DNA of 64,000 bases from Alteromonas sp. LOR (GCF_000753865.1 NZ_JQFW01000022.1:80731-144730); one strand, 5' to 3'. Numbered from the stretch's first letter, positions 45,566 through 54,115 are shown. The notes: generated by a model from the sequence alone, not told the origin. Translations and numbers: made by a program.

Positions 45566-46329
45566 ACGTAGCGGCAAATGTACAAGGTAAGCATATTCTT
45601 ATTACAGGCGGCGGCTCGGGAATTGGCGCGGCATCTGCAAAAGTGTTGTGTGAGCGAGGGGCACTGGTTGGGGTAGCAGATTTAAATCTAGACAATGCCA
45701 AAGCCCTTGCTGAAGCGCTATGCCAGGCTGGCGGTAAAGCCTACGCAGTTGCGGTAGACGTCACCGACCCCGAGCAAGTTAAAGCCATGTTTGAAACGGC
45801 GTATTCACAGCACGAAAAAGTAGACGTGGTGATTAACAATGCCGGTATCGATCACTTCCCTGCGCCTCTCACCGAGGTAGACGATGACATGTTTATGAAA
45901 AACATTCAGGTTAACCTCGCCGGCGTCTGGTATTGCATGAAAAATGCCCTTAAGCATATGACTGCAACCGGCGGCGGCCATATTATTAACATAGCCTCTG
46001 TTGCTGGCCTTCGCTCTGCGCCTATGATCAGTGCCTATAGCGCGTCGAAGCACGGTGTTATCGGCCTTACCAAGTCGGCAGCTGTAGAGTATGCCCGAGC
46101 TAACATTCGCATTAATGCAGTATGCCCAAGCTTTGTCGATACTCCTATGGTTCAAGGCGTACTGTCTAAACTCGATGAACGCGGTCAAAAAGGCTTAGTG
46201 GGCGCTAATCCAATGAAGCGCTTGGGTAAACCAGAAGAAATTGCCAATGCAATTGCATGGTTATGTAGCGATGAATCGTCGTTTATGACAGGCCAATCAG
46301 TAGTACTTGATGGCGGTATGTTAGCCTAA
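45562..46329 (+). CDS. Short-chain dehydrogenase/reductase 1
   Basis: This 255-residue classical SDR has the cofactor motif ITGGGSGIGAASA, VADLNLDNA (Asp after beta-2 favours NAD), NNAGI, the catalytic IASVAG serine, YSASKHG tyrosine/lysine, and a C-terminal FMTGQSVVLDGGMLA. It overlaps the MDR gene by four bases. Together with the dehydrogenase it would suit a beta-oxidation-like breakdown (3-hydroxyacyl or hydroxy-acid oxidation). Confidence 0.87.
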   Translation: MNVAANVQGKHILITGGGSGIGAASAKVLCERGALVGVADLNLDNAKALAEALCQAGGKAYAVAVDVTDPEQVKAMFETAYSQHEKVDVVINNAGIDHFPAPLTEVDDDMFMKNIQVNLAGVWYCMKNALKHMTATGGGHIINIASVAGLRSAPMISAYSASKHGVIGLTKSAAVEYARANIRINAVCPSFVDTPMVQGVLSKLDERGQKGLVGANPMKRLGKPEEIANAIAWLCSDESSFMTGQSVVLDGGMLA

Positions 46330-46381
46330 AAGGCAACACAGAAATAAATACAGCAAAGAACACAGAATAAGGATTATAACA

Positions 46382-47143
46382 ATGAAAGATTTATTCGATT
46401 TAACAGGAAAAGTAGCACTAGTAACAGGCGCAAGCCGTGGTATTGGTGAGTCTATTGCACGTTTGCTAGCTCAGTATGGCGCTCACGTTATTGTTTCAAG
46501 CCGCAAGATAGACGGCTGCGAGGCGGTAGCTTCATCTATTCGCGATGCTGGCGGTAAAGCAACAGCATTGGCCTGTCATGTGGGCGAAATGGAGCAAATT
46601 ACTGAAACATTTGCCACTATTAAGCAAGACTTCGGAAAGCTCGATATTTTGGTGAATAATGCGGCAGCAAACCCGTATTTCGGCCATATTCTAGACACCG
46701 ACCTTGGCGCTTACAACAAAACCGTAGACGTCAACATTCGCGGCTACTTCTTCATGTCTATTGAAGCGGGCAAAATGATGAAAGAGCAGGGCGGTGGTGT
46801 AATATTAAATACGGCCTCGGTAAATGGTGTAACCCCAGGTGACATGCAAGGTATTTACTCTATTACCAAAGCAGCAGTAATAAGTATGACTAAATCATTC
46901 GCGAAAGAATGCGGCAACTTAAATATTCGCGTTAATGCATTATTACCAGGGTTAACCGATACCAAATTTGCTTCTGCGCTGACGTCTAACGATCAAATTT
47001 TAAAGCACGCGCTTAAAGTGATCCCGCTTGGCAGAGTCGCCGATCCTGACGAAATGGCTGGCACCGTGTTATACCTTGTTTCCGATGCGTCTACCTACAC
47101 CACAGGCACGACAGTAACAGTTGATGGTGGTATGCTTGCGTAA
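46382..47143 (+). CDS. Short-chain dehydrogenase/reductase 2 (DHRS4-like)
   Basis: This 253-residue SDR has VTGASRGIGESIA, SSRKIDGCEAV (Arg after beta-2 favours NADP), NNAAANPYFG, NTASVNG and YSITKAAVISMTKS. NNAAANPYFG and the LPGLTDTKFA region resemble DHRS4/FabG-like members. It is the last gene of the operon, 52 bases after SDR 1. Both SDRs end in DGGMLA, which suggests a shared ancestry or parallel function. Confidence 0.87.
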   Translation: MKDLFDLTGKVALVTGASRGIGESIARLLAQYGAHVIVSSRKIDGCEAVASSIRDAGGKATALACHVGEMEQITETFATIKQDFGKLDILVNNAAANPYFGHILDTDLGAYNKTVDVNIRGYFFMSIEAGKMMKEQGGGVILNTASVNGVTPGDMQGIYSITKAAVISMTKSFAKECGNLNIRVNALLPGLTDTKFASALTSNDQILKHALKVIPLGRVADPDEMAGTVLYLVSDASTYTTGTTVTVDGGMLA

Positions 47144-47191
47144 GGATATGAATTACGTATAAGCGCTTAAAAAGCGTATAAAGGTGACACA

Positions 47192-47653
47192 ATGCATATA
47201 TGGGTAGACGCAGACGCGTGTCCCGGTGCAATTAAAGAAATCTTATTTAAGGCAGCCCGACGCACTGGGCTGCCTTTATCTTTAGTTGCCAACCACTCAA
47301 TGTCGGTTCCACCCGACAAGCACATCACACTCACCGTAGTTCCCTCGGGTTTTGATGCGGCAGATGACTATATTGTAGAAAAAATTGAAGCGGGTGATTT
47401 AGCGATTACCAACGATATTCCACTGGCAGCGGACATACTGGCTAAAGGCGCCAGTGCAGTGAACACCCGCGGTGATGAATTTGATAAATCATCAATACGG
47501 GCTGCGCTGACAATGCGCGATTTCATGGATACCATGCGTTCTAGCGGTGAGCACACGGGCGGGCCAAAAGCGTTTTCTCAACGCGATAAGCAAAATTTCG
47601 CCAACGCACTAGATAGACTGCTTATGCAGGGAATTAGGGCAGCAAAAAACTAA
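47192..47653 (+). CDS. YaiI/YqxD family (DUF188) protein
   Basis: This 153-residue protein begins [18 protein letters not shown], the conserved acidic motif of this family, and continues with [30 protein letters not shown] and [38 protein letters not shown]. The fold is PIN-like and the acidic residues would fit a nuclease site. The function is not established. AAGGTGACACA precedes the ATG. Confidence 0.9.
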   Translation: MHIWVDADACPGAIKEILFKAARRTGLPLSLVANHSMSVPPDKHITLTVVPSGFDAADDYIVEKIEAGDLAITNDIPLAADILAKGASAVNTRGDEFDKSSIRAALTMRDFMDTMRSSGEHTGGPKAFSQRDKQNFANALDRLLMQGIRAAKN

Positions 47654-47696
47654 CCTCACTGCCTGCTGTTACAACTATTGTTGCTATCGACACGTG

Positions 47697-48866
47697 CTAG
47701 GCATACGCATCGCGGTAAAGCTGCTCTAATTCTTCAGGCTCAGGCACTTTGGGATTATTAGCCGGTGAGCCGGAAGCCAGTGCTTGTGACGCCATCAATT
47801 CGATTATGTTGTCGTAGGGCGCTTTTTCGATGCCAAATGAAGACATGGTAGGAACGTCAAGCTCACGATTTAAATGGTGCAAAAAGTCGATGAGCTTTTC
47901 ATGTGCATCTTCGTGAGTACCAGTGTTACCTGGCTCGCCAGTTAAACCTAAGTGGTGGGCAACCTCAGCATACTTAGATGGACTTCCCGAAAGCGAATAC
48001 GCTGTAACCAGAGGCAGAAGCATTGCGTTACTCATGCCGTGGGGTACATGAAAATGCACGCCAAGCGGCCTGCTCATACCATGTACCAATGCAACTGACG
48101 CGTTAGAGAAAGCTAAGCCAGCCAAGCTTGCGCCCAGCATCATGGCCTCTTTGGCTTTAATATCATCAGGATTTTTGCATGCTGCAATAAGATGTGGGGC
48201 TATCAATCGCATAGCGGCAATGGCCTGTTGATCGCTAAACGGGTTGGATTTTCTACTCACATAAGCTTCAATTGCGTGAGTAAGGGCATCTAACCCCGTA
48301 TCTGCCGCTACCCGATAAGGTACTGACAGCGTAAGTTCATAGTCAAGAATGGCCGCTTTAGGCATTAACCCCGGGCCCATACACAGCATTTTTTCCGCAG
48401 ATTGTGAGTCGCTGATCACCGTTACTCGCGTACACTCAGACCCTGTACCTGCTGTGGTTGGAATGGCGACAATTGGAATACTTTGCTCTGAAACTACACG
48501 GGGTACTTTGTAGTCTCTCATGTGCCCGCCGTGGGTTGCCAAAAGTGCAATGGCCTTAGCACTATCAATTGCGCTACCACCACCAAGTGCAATTAAGCCA
48601 TCACACTGCTGCTGTTTAACTAGGGCTACCGCACCATCGATAGACCTATCGTCGGGCTCGGGCATTACATCACTAAAAACTTGGATGTCGTTGGCATAAG
48701 CTGAAAGCGATGACGTAATATTTTCCACTTTGCCTAGGGTCACCATGATTGGGTCGGCAATAATACACGGCCGTTTTACACCCAAGGTAGCAAGCATATC
48801 CTGAAGCTGTGAAATAGCGCCTCCACCCACTTTCATAATGCTTGGCAAATGTATATCTACAGTCAT
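47697..48866 (-). CDS. Iron-containing alcohol dehydrogenase
   Basis: This 389-residue group III alcohol dehydrogenase has the NAD motif ALGGGSAIDSAKAIALL, TTAGTGSECTRVTVI, and metal-binding DTGLDALTHAIEAYVSRKSNPFSDQQA with VHGMSRPLGVHFHVPHGMSNAMLLP. The substrate is not predictable; the family includes butanol, propanediol and lactaldehyde reductases. It is the last recognisable metabolic gene before the accessory region on the right. Confidence 0.9.
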   Translation of the reverse strand: MTVDIHLPSIMKVGGGAISQLQDMLATLGVKRPCIIADPIMVTLGKVENITSSLSAYANDIQVFSDVMPEPDDRSIDGAVALVKQQQCDGLIALGGGSAIDSAKAIALLATHGGHMRDYKVPRVVSEQSIPIVAIPTTAGTGSECTRVTVISDSQSAEKMLCMGPGLMPKAAILDYELTLSVPYRVAADTGLDALTHAIEAYVSRKSNPFSDQQAIAAMRLIAPHLIAACKNPDDIKAKEAMMLGASLAGLAFSNASVALVHGMSRPLGVHFHVPHGMSNAMLLPLVTAYSLSGSPSKYAEVAHHLGLTGEPGNTGTHEDAHEKLIDFLHHLNRELDVPTMSSFGIEKAPYDNIIELMASQALASGSPANNPKVPEPEELEQLYRDAYA

Positions 48867-48935
48867 GTGTGCTCACTCAAAAATGTTATATTTAATATCC
48901 TGTTAACAGTATCATAACATTGAGTGGCAGCACAC
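48867..48935. repeat. Imperfect long inverted repeat before the alcohol dehydrogenase gene
   Basis: GTGTGCT-CACTCAA-ATGTTAT on the left is matched by ATAACAT-TGAGTG-AGCACAC on the right, with few mismatches and a spacer of about 24 bases. It abuts the start codon of the dehydrogenase gene. It may be an operator, a folded leader, or the relic of a small element. Confidence 0.55.
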
Positions 48936-48955
48936 TTACGACTTTGGTATTGACC

Positions 48956-49285
48956 TTAAAATGCGGATGCCTGGCATAAAAGCGATTCAATGTAGGGGTA
49001 GTCAATTTCATCTACACGTTTAAAATTAATATGTCGCCTATATTTTCCAGTGCCACATAACATATTGCGTTCATCTACCAGTTGAGGGCCATTACTGAAT
49101 GACAGCTGTACATGGGCCGAATAAATAAAAACACCGCAAAACTGACCTTCTTTTTCATCTGGCTTCAAGGTAAATAGGGTGCCGCCGTATTTATTGACTG
49201 TTTTACTATCCGGTACGCAAACTTGAATAAATGCTTCAAGTTCATTGGCAAGTGACACTAGATCTAACGCGCTATTGTTTTCCAT
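48956..49285 (-). CDS. DUF1801-like protein
   Basis: This 109-residue soluble protein has VNKYGGTLFTLKPDEKEGQFCGVFIYSAHVQLSFSNGPQLVDERNMLCGTGKYRRHINFKRVDEIDY, the order of motifs in the DUF1801 (YdhG-like) family. The LSF-G-L-D...L-G-GK-RRHI core is clear. The function is unknown. It is on the boundary between core genes and the minus-strand small-gene region. Confidence 0.75.
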   Translation of the reverse strand: MENNSALDLVSLANELEAFIQVCVPDSKTVNKYGGTLFTLKPDEKEGQFCGVFIYSAHVQLSFSNGPQLVDERNMLCGTGKYRRHINFKRVDEIDYPYIESLLCQASAF

Positions 49286-49358
49286 TGAATTACTCGTTTA
49301 GTTGATATTGTGGTCAGGCACACGAAAGGTAGGAGGAGCTACAGAAATCATGAAGTGA

Positions 49359-49733
49359 TCACGGTTGGCCATTTCCCTTGGCTTTTAAAATAGCGTGCTG
49401 AATCTCTGCTTTAACTGGTAGCGTTTTAAATGGGCTAATGTTCGAGCCACCGGTATTTCCTGCGGGCACTAAACCTATAGCTGTTTTGGTTGCAGCTCCG
49501 AGAATGCGAAAAACTTGCCCTAAACACTCTTTTACATCTTTCTGCCGAAACGCCCAGCCAAACATGAGAATATGAGCTTTCACATGCCACCATGTAGATT
49601 CTTGTCCTAATACATGCGCAGTTTCAAGATGACGAAAAGAGGCGGACACATTGCCATTTGCTTCCTGTGTGGCGGCCATAGCTATCTCAGCCTGTACGCT
49701 ATCAGCTATATTTTTAGAAAATTGACTCAGCAT
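49359..49733 (-). CDS. DUF3703-like protein
   Basis: This 124-residue soluble helical protein has NGNVSASFRHLETAHVLGQESTWWHVKAHILMFGWAFRQKDVKECLGQVFRILGAATKTAIGLVPAGNTGGSNISPFKTLPV. The HLE-AH-LGQ...HV--H--M---------D--E--GQ--R and PxGNTGG motifs agree with DUF3703. The biochemical role is unknown. It begins the run of minus-strand accessory genes. Confidence 0.75.
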   Translation of the reverse strand: MLSQFSKNIADSVQAEIAMAATQEANGNVSASFRHLETAHVLGQESTWWHVKAHILMFGWAFRQKDVKECLGQVFRILGAATKTAIGLVPAGNTGGSNISPFKTLPVKAEIQHAILKAKGNGQP

Positions 49734-50004
49734 ACGGTCATCCTGTTAGTAGCGAAAAACAAATTGGTTACTAAGGTGAATCGGGGCCTCTTCGCTTTTT
49801 ACACTGGCTAAAGTGCGAAGCTAAGTGGCTGCCACGACACTATCTAAACCAATACGACGATTAGGTAAATTTATATACTGAGTTATATTTTGGTGAATGT
49901 AAATAAAATGAAATAGGCCTTATACATAGAATAAAGCCGAGCTCAATTGCCGCAACATTTTAGTTTCGCACGTGTCGACATCACCACCTCTTTTTCAGTA
50001 CTGC

Positions 50005-50256
50005 CTAAGCTTCATTTTTTATTTGATGGGCGTGTTTGGAAAACACTTTTCCTGTAGTTGCCCAAATTAAAACACCTACCCATGCAATAACAGAAAAGCC
50101 GGCAGGAATGCATGCTAGCACTATATATTTAAAGTGTTTTCTATTAAAAATAAGGGCTAGCATAGCTGGGAGAAACCACAATACAATTACGCCAAGAATT
50201 ACAAACCCTATAAATGCGTAGTTGCCGCTTTCCAAAACTGTGTTGATATATTCCAT
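50005..50256 (-). CDS. Superinfection-immunity (T4 Imm-like) membrane protein
   Basis: This 83-residue protein has two transmembrane helices (about 14-36 and 45-67). The pattern WFLPAMLALIFNRKHFKYIVLACIPAGFSVIAWVGVLIWA follows the superinfection-immunity family, whose T4 member Imm blocks DNA injection by later phages. Many chromosomal members have no tested role, so defence is only an inference. There is about 270 bp without a gene on the left and 250 bp on the right; no attC-like site is seen in either. Confidence 0.65.
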   Translation of the reverse strand: MEYINTVLESGNYAFIGFVILGVIVLWFLPAMLALIFNRKHFKYIVLACIPAGFSVIAWVGVLIWATTGKVFSKHAHQIKNEA

Positions 50257-50504
50257 TCTTTTTATGTCCTTAAAATTAGCTCAAAGTTGATGATATAAGC
50301 CGTGATATTCGTCTTTCAAACTAAGTAGTCTTCAAGCTGAAGAATTTATTACACAGAAAAAATTATTTATTGGGCTATGAATGTCGAGTAGGAGCTCGTA
50401 GGCAAATATGGGTCGTTTCTAATAAAGCGTTGCTTGTGAAGTAAAGCGTTTAAGTAAACTAGTCAGCATTTAGTGTCCTTTAATCACGCGCGTCCCATTA
50501 AAGC

Positions 50505-51008
50505 CTACCAACTATTCGATATATAGGATGCTAAATCAAAAAAAGCATCTACTTTATCGCTGCGGCGACTCCAATTATCGTGTTGGTGAGGCATGCCTTT
50601 TATTTCTATTCGTTCATGCTTCTTCATCAGCTCGTTGCGTAGCAAGGCACGTTCCTTTTCATTCAGCATTAGCGACTGAATTTTTCCGAGTTCGCCGGTA
50701 TCTAACCAAATAGCACCGCAACCTGGACATTCGTCAATTTCCACTACATGCAAAGGGCTATAAAATCGCTGCAGCATCACTGTATCAGGGCACTTAGGGC
50801 ATCGTATGCGCTTGTCCTTCGACGCCAACTCACAATGAAATTGGCTTAAATGCTCAGCCAAAACATTGGCTCTTCTATCTTGAGGGTTTTCAAAGTGACT
50901 CAGGGTATTATTTTCTAATAACACGCCGCCGCATGCTTCACTGTAATAAACGGGGACTTTGCCTACACTGACTTTCTTTAAAGTGGTGTGCGTTCTAGGG
51001 CATTTCAT
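50505..51008 (-). CDS. TFIIB-type zinc-ribbon protein
   Basis: This 167-residue protein has two related zinc-ribbon-like blocks. The first is MKCPRTHTTLKKVSVGKVPVYYSEACGGVLLEN, where one Cys of the first knuckle is replaced by Thr/His. The second is IRCPKCPDTVMLQRFYSPLHVVEIDECPGCGAIWLDTGELGKI, a complete CPxC...CPxCG-WLD motif. The family (zf-TFIIB) is widespread and without a settled role. Its start overlaps the gene upstream by 14 bases. Confidence 0.75.
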   Translation of the reverse strand: MKCPRTHTTLKKVSVGKVPVYYSEACGGVLLENNTLSHFENPQDRRANVLAEHLSQFHCELASKDKRIRCPKCPDTVMLQRFYSPLHVVEIDECPGCGAIWLDTGELGKIQSLMLNEKERALLRNELMKKHERIEIKGMPHQHDNWSRRSDKVDAFFDLASYISNSW

Positions 51009-51243
51009 TTCTTAACATTTCCGTACATTCGGCATCATTTCTTAGCTGTTTAATGCAGCGAACTAAAACTGATATGGCTACAATCCCACCGCAAAGTACA
51101 CCAACCTGAGCAAATGATAGTTCGATTGAGCCTGCGGCATATAGACTACCGAGTGTGGAACCAAGTACAAACACGGCAGCAATAAATGCCACCGCAGCAA
51201 TAACTAACAGTAACCAGGTTCCAGTTTTTTTCAAATTAGACAT
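50995..51243 (-). CDS. Small two-helix membrane protein
   Basis: This 82-residue protein starts MSNLKKTGTWLLLVIAAVAFIAAVF, where GGAAG precedes the ATG; a longer version beginning at 51288 would overlap the lipoprotein gene upstream. Two hydrophobic helices are separated by LYAAGSIELSFAQ. It is not recognised. Tight packing with the zinc-ribbon and lipoprotein genes suggests one transcript. Confidence 0.6.
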   Translation of the reverse strand: MSNLKKTGTWLLLVIAAVAFIAAVFVLGSTLGSLYAAGSIELSFAQVGVLCGGIVAISVLVRCIKQLRNDAECTEMLRNEMP

Positions 51244-51268
51244 ACTACTTCCATTATTTTTTCTTTTA

Positions 51269-51730
51269 TTAAACAGGTTCATCAACAACTTTTAACTGCG
51301 CTATATCCATTACCCTTATATGTGTTTGGTAATAGTATTTATCTGTGCGCTTACCTTGTGACAAAAACGCTATCTTTACTCGCTTCGCTTTTCCTCTCAC
51401 CACTATTTTTTTGCCGATAAAGAATTCTTGCGGAGGCATCTTATAATAAGCCGTGAGTTGCTCAATAACTCGTGGGGGCAGGGCTACCGTTACGGCGCGC
51501 TGGTCGCGATAATCGGCCTCTGTATTAAGATAAACAAAGTAACCTTGACTGCCTGCTGCGACAATTCGAAGCGTATACTCTCCAACTACACCTCTGGGAG
51601 CAGCGTTAGCAGCGGCTTCGATAATTTTCATTGAGTCGGTAAGGGGGTAAGTGGCAGTTGTGGGTGGCAACGTTGTGGAAGTGCAGCCTGCTAGAACAAA
51701 AACGAGTAGTAAAAGAATATTTTTTATCAT
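51269..51730 (-). CDS. Putative lipoprotein
   Basis: This 153-residue protein starts MIKNILLLLVFVLAGC with an ideal lipobox (LAGC) and GGGAATTC before the ATG. The mature part (RIVAAGSQGYFVYLNTEADYRDQRAVTVALPPRVIEQLTAYYKMPPQEFFIGKKIVVRGKAKRVKIAFLSQGKRTDKYYYQTHIRVMDIAQLKVV) looks like a single OB-type beta barrel. It would be membrane-anchored in the periplasm. The function is not known. Confidence 0.7.
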   Translation of the reverse strand: MIKNILLLLVFVLAGCTSTTLPPTTATYPLTDSMKIIEAAANAAPRGVVGEYTLRIVAAGSQGYFVYLNTEADYRDQRAVTVALPPRVIEQLTAYYKMPPQEFFIGKKIVVRGKAKRVKIAFLSQGKRTDKYYYQTHIRVMDIAQLKVVDEPV

Positions 51731-51805
51731 GAATTCCCTGTAAGTGCATGGCATTTTTATAATGCTGCTAAATGCGTTTCCATTTTATGAGCGCACGGCG
51801 CTACA

Positions 51806-52042
51806 TTATTTGCTTGCTTGGCTAATTGCAAAAAAATTGAAGAGTGAATAAATCACCAGCCCAAAACATGATACTGCCACAACCGCTGCTGGCACTGACA
51901 TTAGTAGTGAACCGTTATTCCAACCATAAACGGCCATCATGGTGCAGATTACAAACAAAGATAATTCGATTAAAAATGACTCCCAAGCAAGCCGGTAATT
52001 AGAGTCAATGGGCCTAGCAAAAAAGTTAACTTTAAACCCCAT
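51806..52042 (-). CDS. Small membrane protein
   Basis: This protein of about 78 residues has two transmembrane segments (LIELSLFVICTMMAVYGW and LLMSVPAAVVAVSCFGLVIYSLFNFF). The start is uncertain: ATG at 52042 is used, while an upstream TTG at 52069 is possible. No relatives are recognised. Confidence 0.5.
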   Translation of the reverse strand: MGFKVNFFARPIDSNYRLAWESFLIELSLFVICTMMAVYGWNNGSLLMSVPAAVVAVSCFGLVIYSLFNFFAISQASK

Positions 52043-52111
52043 TTTGCAATCCGTGTTTTTATCTCCCAATTAACGGGAGAGGGTAAACCTACAAGCCACT
52101 ATAGCGTGTTG

Positions 52112-52538
52112 CTAAGATATTTTCGCGACCATATTAAAAAAGCGTTCATCTTCACTTTGTATAACAAAACCATTTCTTTTATAAAGAGCAACCGCTGGGC
52201 TACTTTTAAACACCCTAAGTATGAGGGTGTTTTAAATTTGCATTTAGCGCGCGCCTTTTAGCCTCATTTAACGATGCGCTGCCAATACCTTTGTTTTTTG
52301 CCGATTCAATAATCTGTAAATCTCGTAAAACACAACAGTCATCATTGAATTGCAATCGCATAACGCCAACAACCTGTTGCTGAAATAGGATGTCATAGTT
52401 TTCAAGTTCTAATGTCGCCTCAAACACTTTCGACACGTCCCACTCTGGGGCGAATTGCTGGTAATAAACTCGCATGTTGTCAAAAGTGATACTAGCAGCT
52501 CGCTTTAAATCTGCAGTGTGCACAAATGAGATATTCAT
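52112..52538 (-). pseudogene. GNAT N-acetyltransferase broken by a frameshift
   Basis: The first frame (from ATG 52538) gives a GNAT fold: FVHTADLKRAASITFDNMRVYYQQFAPEWDVSKV...LFQQQVVGVMRLQFNDDCCVLRDLQIIESAKNKGIGSASLNEAKRRALNANLKHPHT and then stops at 52215. The rest of the domain continues in another frame down to 52112: RVFKSSPAVALYKRNGFVIQ followed by SEDERFFNMVAKIS. This is the classical C-terminal NPA-LY-r-GF motif. The break lies at an inverted repeat CACCCT/AGGGTG. It is probably non-functional unless ribosomes shift frame there. Confidence 0.85.
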
Positions 52539-52595
52539 CAAGTACTTTAATCCTCTCAAACTTCTAAAGCAGGTAAGCAGGGCACGACAGTGAAT

Positions 52596-52790
52596 TTACG
52601 CTTCATTACCTGTTCGTTTAAGGTACTTTATATTTGCGTTTAATTCTTTGACCGCTAAGTTCGATTCACGGGCCATATCTCGCATTTCTTTTATACGCTT
52701 AGAAATAAGAAAAATGAAGATGGGAACAGGCAGCCACAACACGACTAGCAGTATATAGACAAGTCCTGCGAAACATTCCAAATGTAGCAT
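52596..52790 (-). CDS. Small protein with one helix in the membrane and a coiled coil
   Basis: This 64-residue protein has one hydrophobic segment (FAGLVYILLVVLWLPVPIFIFLI) followed by a heptad-patterned charged helix (RIKEMRDMARESNLAVKELNANIKYLKR). It is not recognised. Small size makes it moderately uncertain. Confidence 0.5.
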   Translation of the reverse strand: MLHLECFAGLVYILLVVLWLPVPIFIFLISKRIKEMRDMARESNLAVKELNANIKYLKRTGNEA

Positions 52791-52852
52791 CCATGTTCAA
52801 ATTTCCCTTTAAAAAAATAGAACTTCACATTTATTGGCGCAAAAACCCTTTG

Positions 52853-52900
52853 CTCGAATAAGGGCTAAAGAGGGTGGCATACTACTGCACCCTATTCGAG
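52853..52900. repeat. Long hairpin with a bulged base between two small genes
   Basis: CTCGAATAAGGG and CCCTATTCGAG are complementary over 11 pairs with one unpaired base. Inside it AGGGTG and CACCCT can pair instead of the CCCT part. A bulged, long-armed stem recalls attC folding, but no core sites flank it. It may be a terminator or an eroded attC. Confidence 0.4.
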
Positions 52901-52939
52901 GGAACGTGCTAACGAGAGCCACAAAAACATTGATAGGTA

Positions 52940-53155
52940 TTATACGGCTTGCTTTTTCGAAGCTAGAATACTCGCCGTTGCTAATGTAGTGCCAATCAAG
53001 ACGCCCACAAAACTGAATATTAACCCAGCTTCTTGACCAGATAGGGCACCAGACTGTAACTCTGCAAAAACAGGGGAGAGCCCAAGGTAAGCGCCGACCG
53101 CACAACCCAAAACGCTGAATGAAAGACCAAGTTTTGTTCCTAGTTTCATAATCAA
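52940..53155 (-). CDS. Small two-helix membrane protein
   Basis: This 71-residue protein has two glycine-rich hydrophobic helices (LGLSFSVLGCAVGAYLGLSPVFA and AGLIFSFVGVLIGTTLATASILA) and a basic tail. It is not recognised. It shares its style with the proteins at 53912 and 55161 but has no clear sequence identity with them. Confidence 0.5.
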   Translation of the reverse strand: MIMKLGTKLGLSFSVLGCAVGAYLGLSPVFAELQSGALSGQEAGLIFSFVGVLIGTTLATASILASKKQAV

Positions 53156-53257
53156 AAATCCTTCTTATTTAAAATCATCTGTTTAGTATAACGAACACAT
53201 ACAAAGTGTTAAGCCGGGTTAGCCTTTCCACGAGTACATGGAAATGTTGATAGCGCT

Positions 53258-53854
53258 CTAGTTCAAGTCTATTTCTGGATGGTCTTTTATGCCATACATT
53301 TTTTCTAAGAGCTTTTTATAATACTCCAACGGTCGCATACCCATTTCGGCCCTTCTTTTATCCACTAAATCGTTGTCAGAAATAGGCATAAACGTAACTT
53401 CGCCGTTTTTTATCTCTGCTTGCGTGCCATAGATTTGCGCTTTGTCCATGTGGATTAAAACTCGATCGGTTAATAGCGCGACTTCTTGCCCCGATACGCC
53501 CTCGTTATTTAAGTACGAATTTTTTAATATAGGAAGCATTCTTTCTTGAAACTGTTCATCAGGGGAGTGCTGAATAATAAGAAATGCAGCGCTTATACCG
53601 TCTCTTCCGACTTCTTTTTCTGTAAACCACTGGCGGTCGCTCAATATTGCTTTGAGTGCCTCCGTATTGTCTTGATCTACCTTTGATAACTGAGCCCGAA
53701 GCTCTTTAGGGGCTTTATCCCAACCGGCTTCTCCCAATTGGTTGCGAAGCAACTGATCCAACTCTGCCATTTCAATAAGCTGAGATTGCAATGATTCGTT
53801 TGTTGCTGCAGAAGATAAAAATGGAATGAAAAAAAGTAAAACGAGTAAACGCAT
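53258..53854 (-). CDS. Secreted DUF6624-like protein
   Basis: This 198-residue protein starts MRLLVLLFFIPFLSSA, a signal peptide; a TTG farther upstream is rejected. The mature protein shows DGISAAFLIIQHSPDEQFQERMLPILKNSY...VALLTDRVLIHMDKAQIYGTQAEIKNGEVTFMPISDNDLVDKRRAEMGMRPLEYYKKL. The QH, LTDRV, YGTQ and RR-GM-PL-EY motifs agree with the DUF6624 family. The role is unknown. It is probably periplasmic. Confidence 0.7.
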   Translation of the reverse strand: MRLLVLLFFIPFLSSAATNESLQSQLIEMAELDQLLRNQLGEAGWDKAPKELRAQLSKVDQDNTEALKAILSDRQWFTEKEVGRDGISAAFLIIQHSPDEQFQERMLPILKNSYLNNEGVSGQEVALLTDRVLIHMDKAQIYGTQAEIKNGEVTFMPISDNDLVDKRRAEMGMRPLEYYKKLLEKMYGIKDHPEIDLN

Positions 53855-53911
53855 TGTCGAAAATCCCTTTTCTGATAAACCCATCAAAATTTTTTAGGCT
53901 AACTGTGGCAC

Positions 53912-54115
53912 CTAATTAGAAGAGGCTGGTTTTTTAAGCGTTGATAGTAACGCTATGGCTAACCCTATACCAAGACCAAGTGCTAGGCCACTTGCTATGT
54001 CTGAGCTAGCACCTAATATGCTTTGAGATTCTCTCACATTCGAAATCCAAAAAGACAACATGAAAGCAACGCTCACCACTGCTGGAATAAGAACAACTTT
54101 ACTTTTATTAGTCAT
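53912..54115 (-). CDS. Small two-helix membrane protein
   Basis: This 67-residue protein starts at MTNKSKVVLIPAVV with GGGAAA before the ATG. It has hydrophobic segments at about 7-24 and 37-57 (ASGLALGLGIGLAIALLSTL). It is not recognised. It lies next to the first attC-like site on its right. Confidence 0.5.
   Translation of the reverse strand: MTNKSKVVLIPAVVSVAFMLSFWISNVRESQSILGASSDIASGLALGLGIGLAIALLSTLKKPASSN

Noticed and set aside
50257..50504. Recombination site or RNA gene in a 248-bp gap
   Set aside because: No paired cores, stable hairpin with T run, or conserved RNA-like structure could be seen.
52809..53105. Minus-strand 98-codon frame overlapping the gene at 52940
   Set aside because: It shares the region with a better membrane-protein frame and its sequence (many Cys, Arg, Trp) is typical of a shadow frame.
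53156..53257. attC in the gap between the genes at 52940 and 53258
   Set aside because: GTTATAC and two small hairpins are present, but the order of cores and arms is wrong for an attC.
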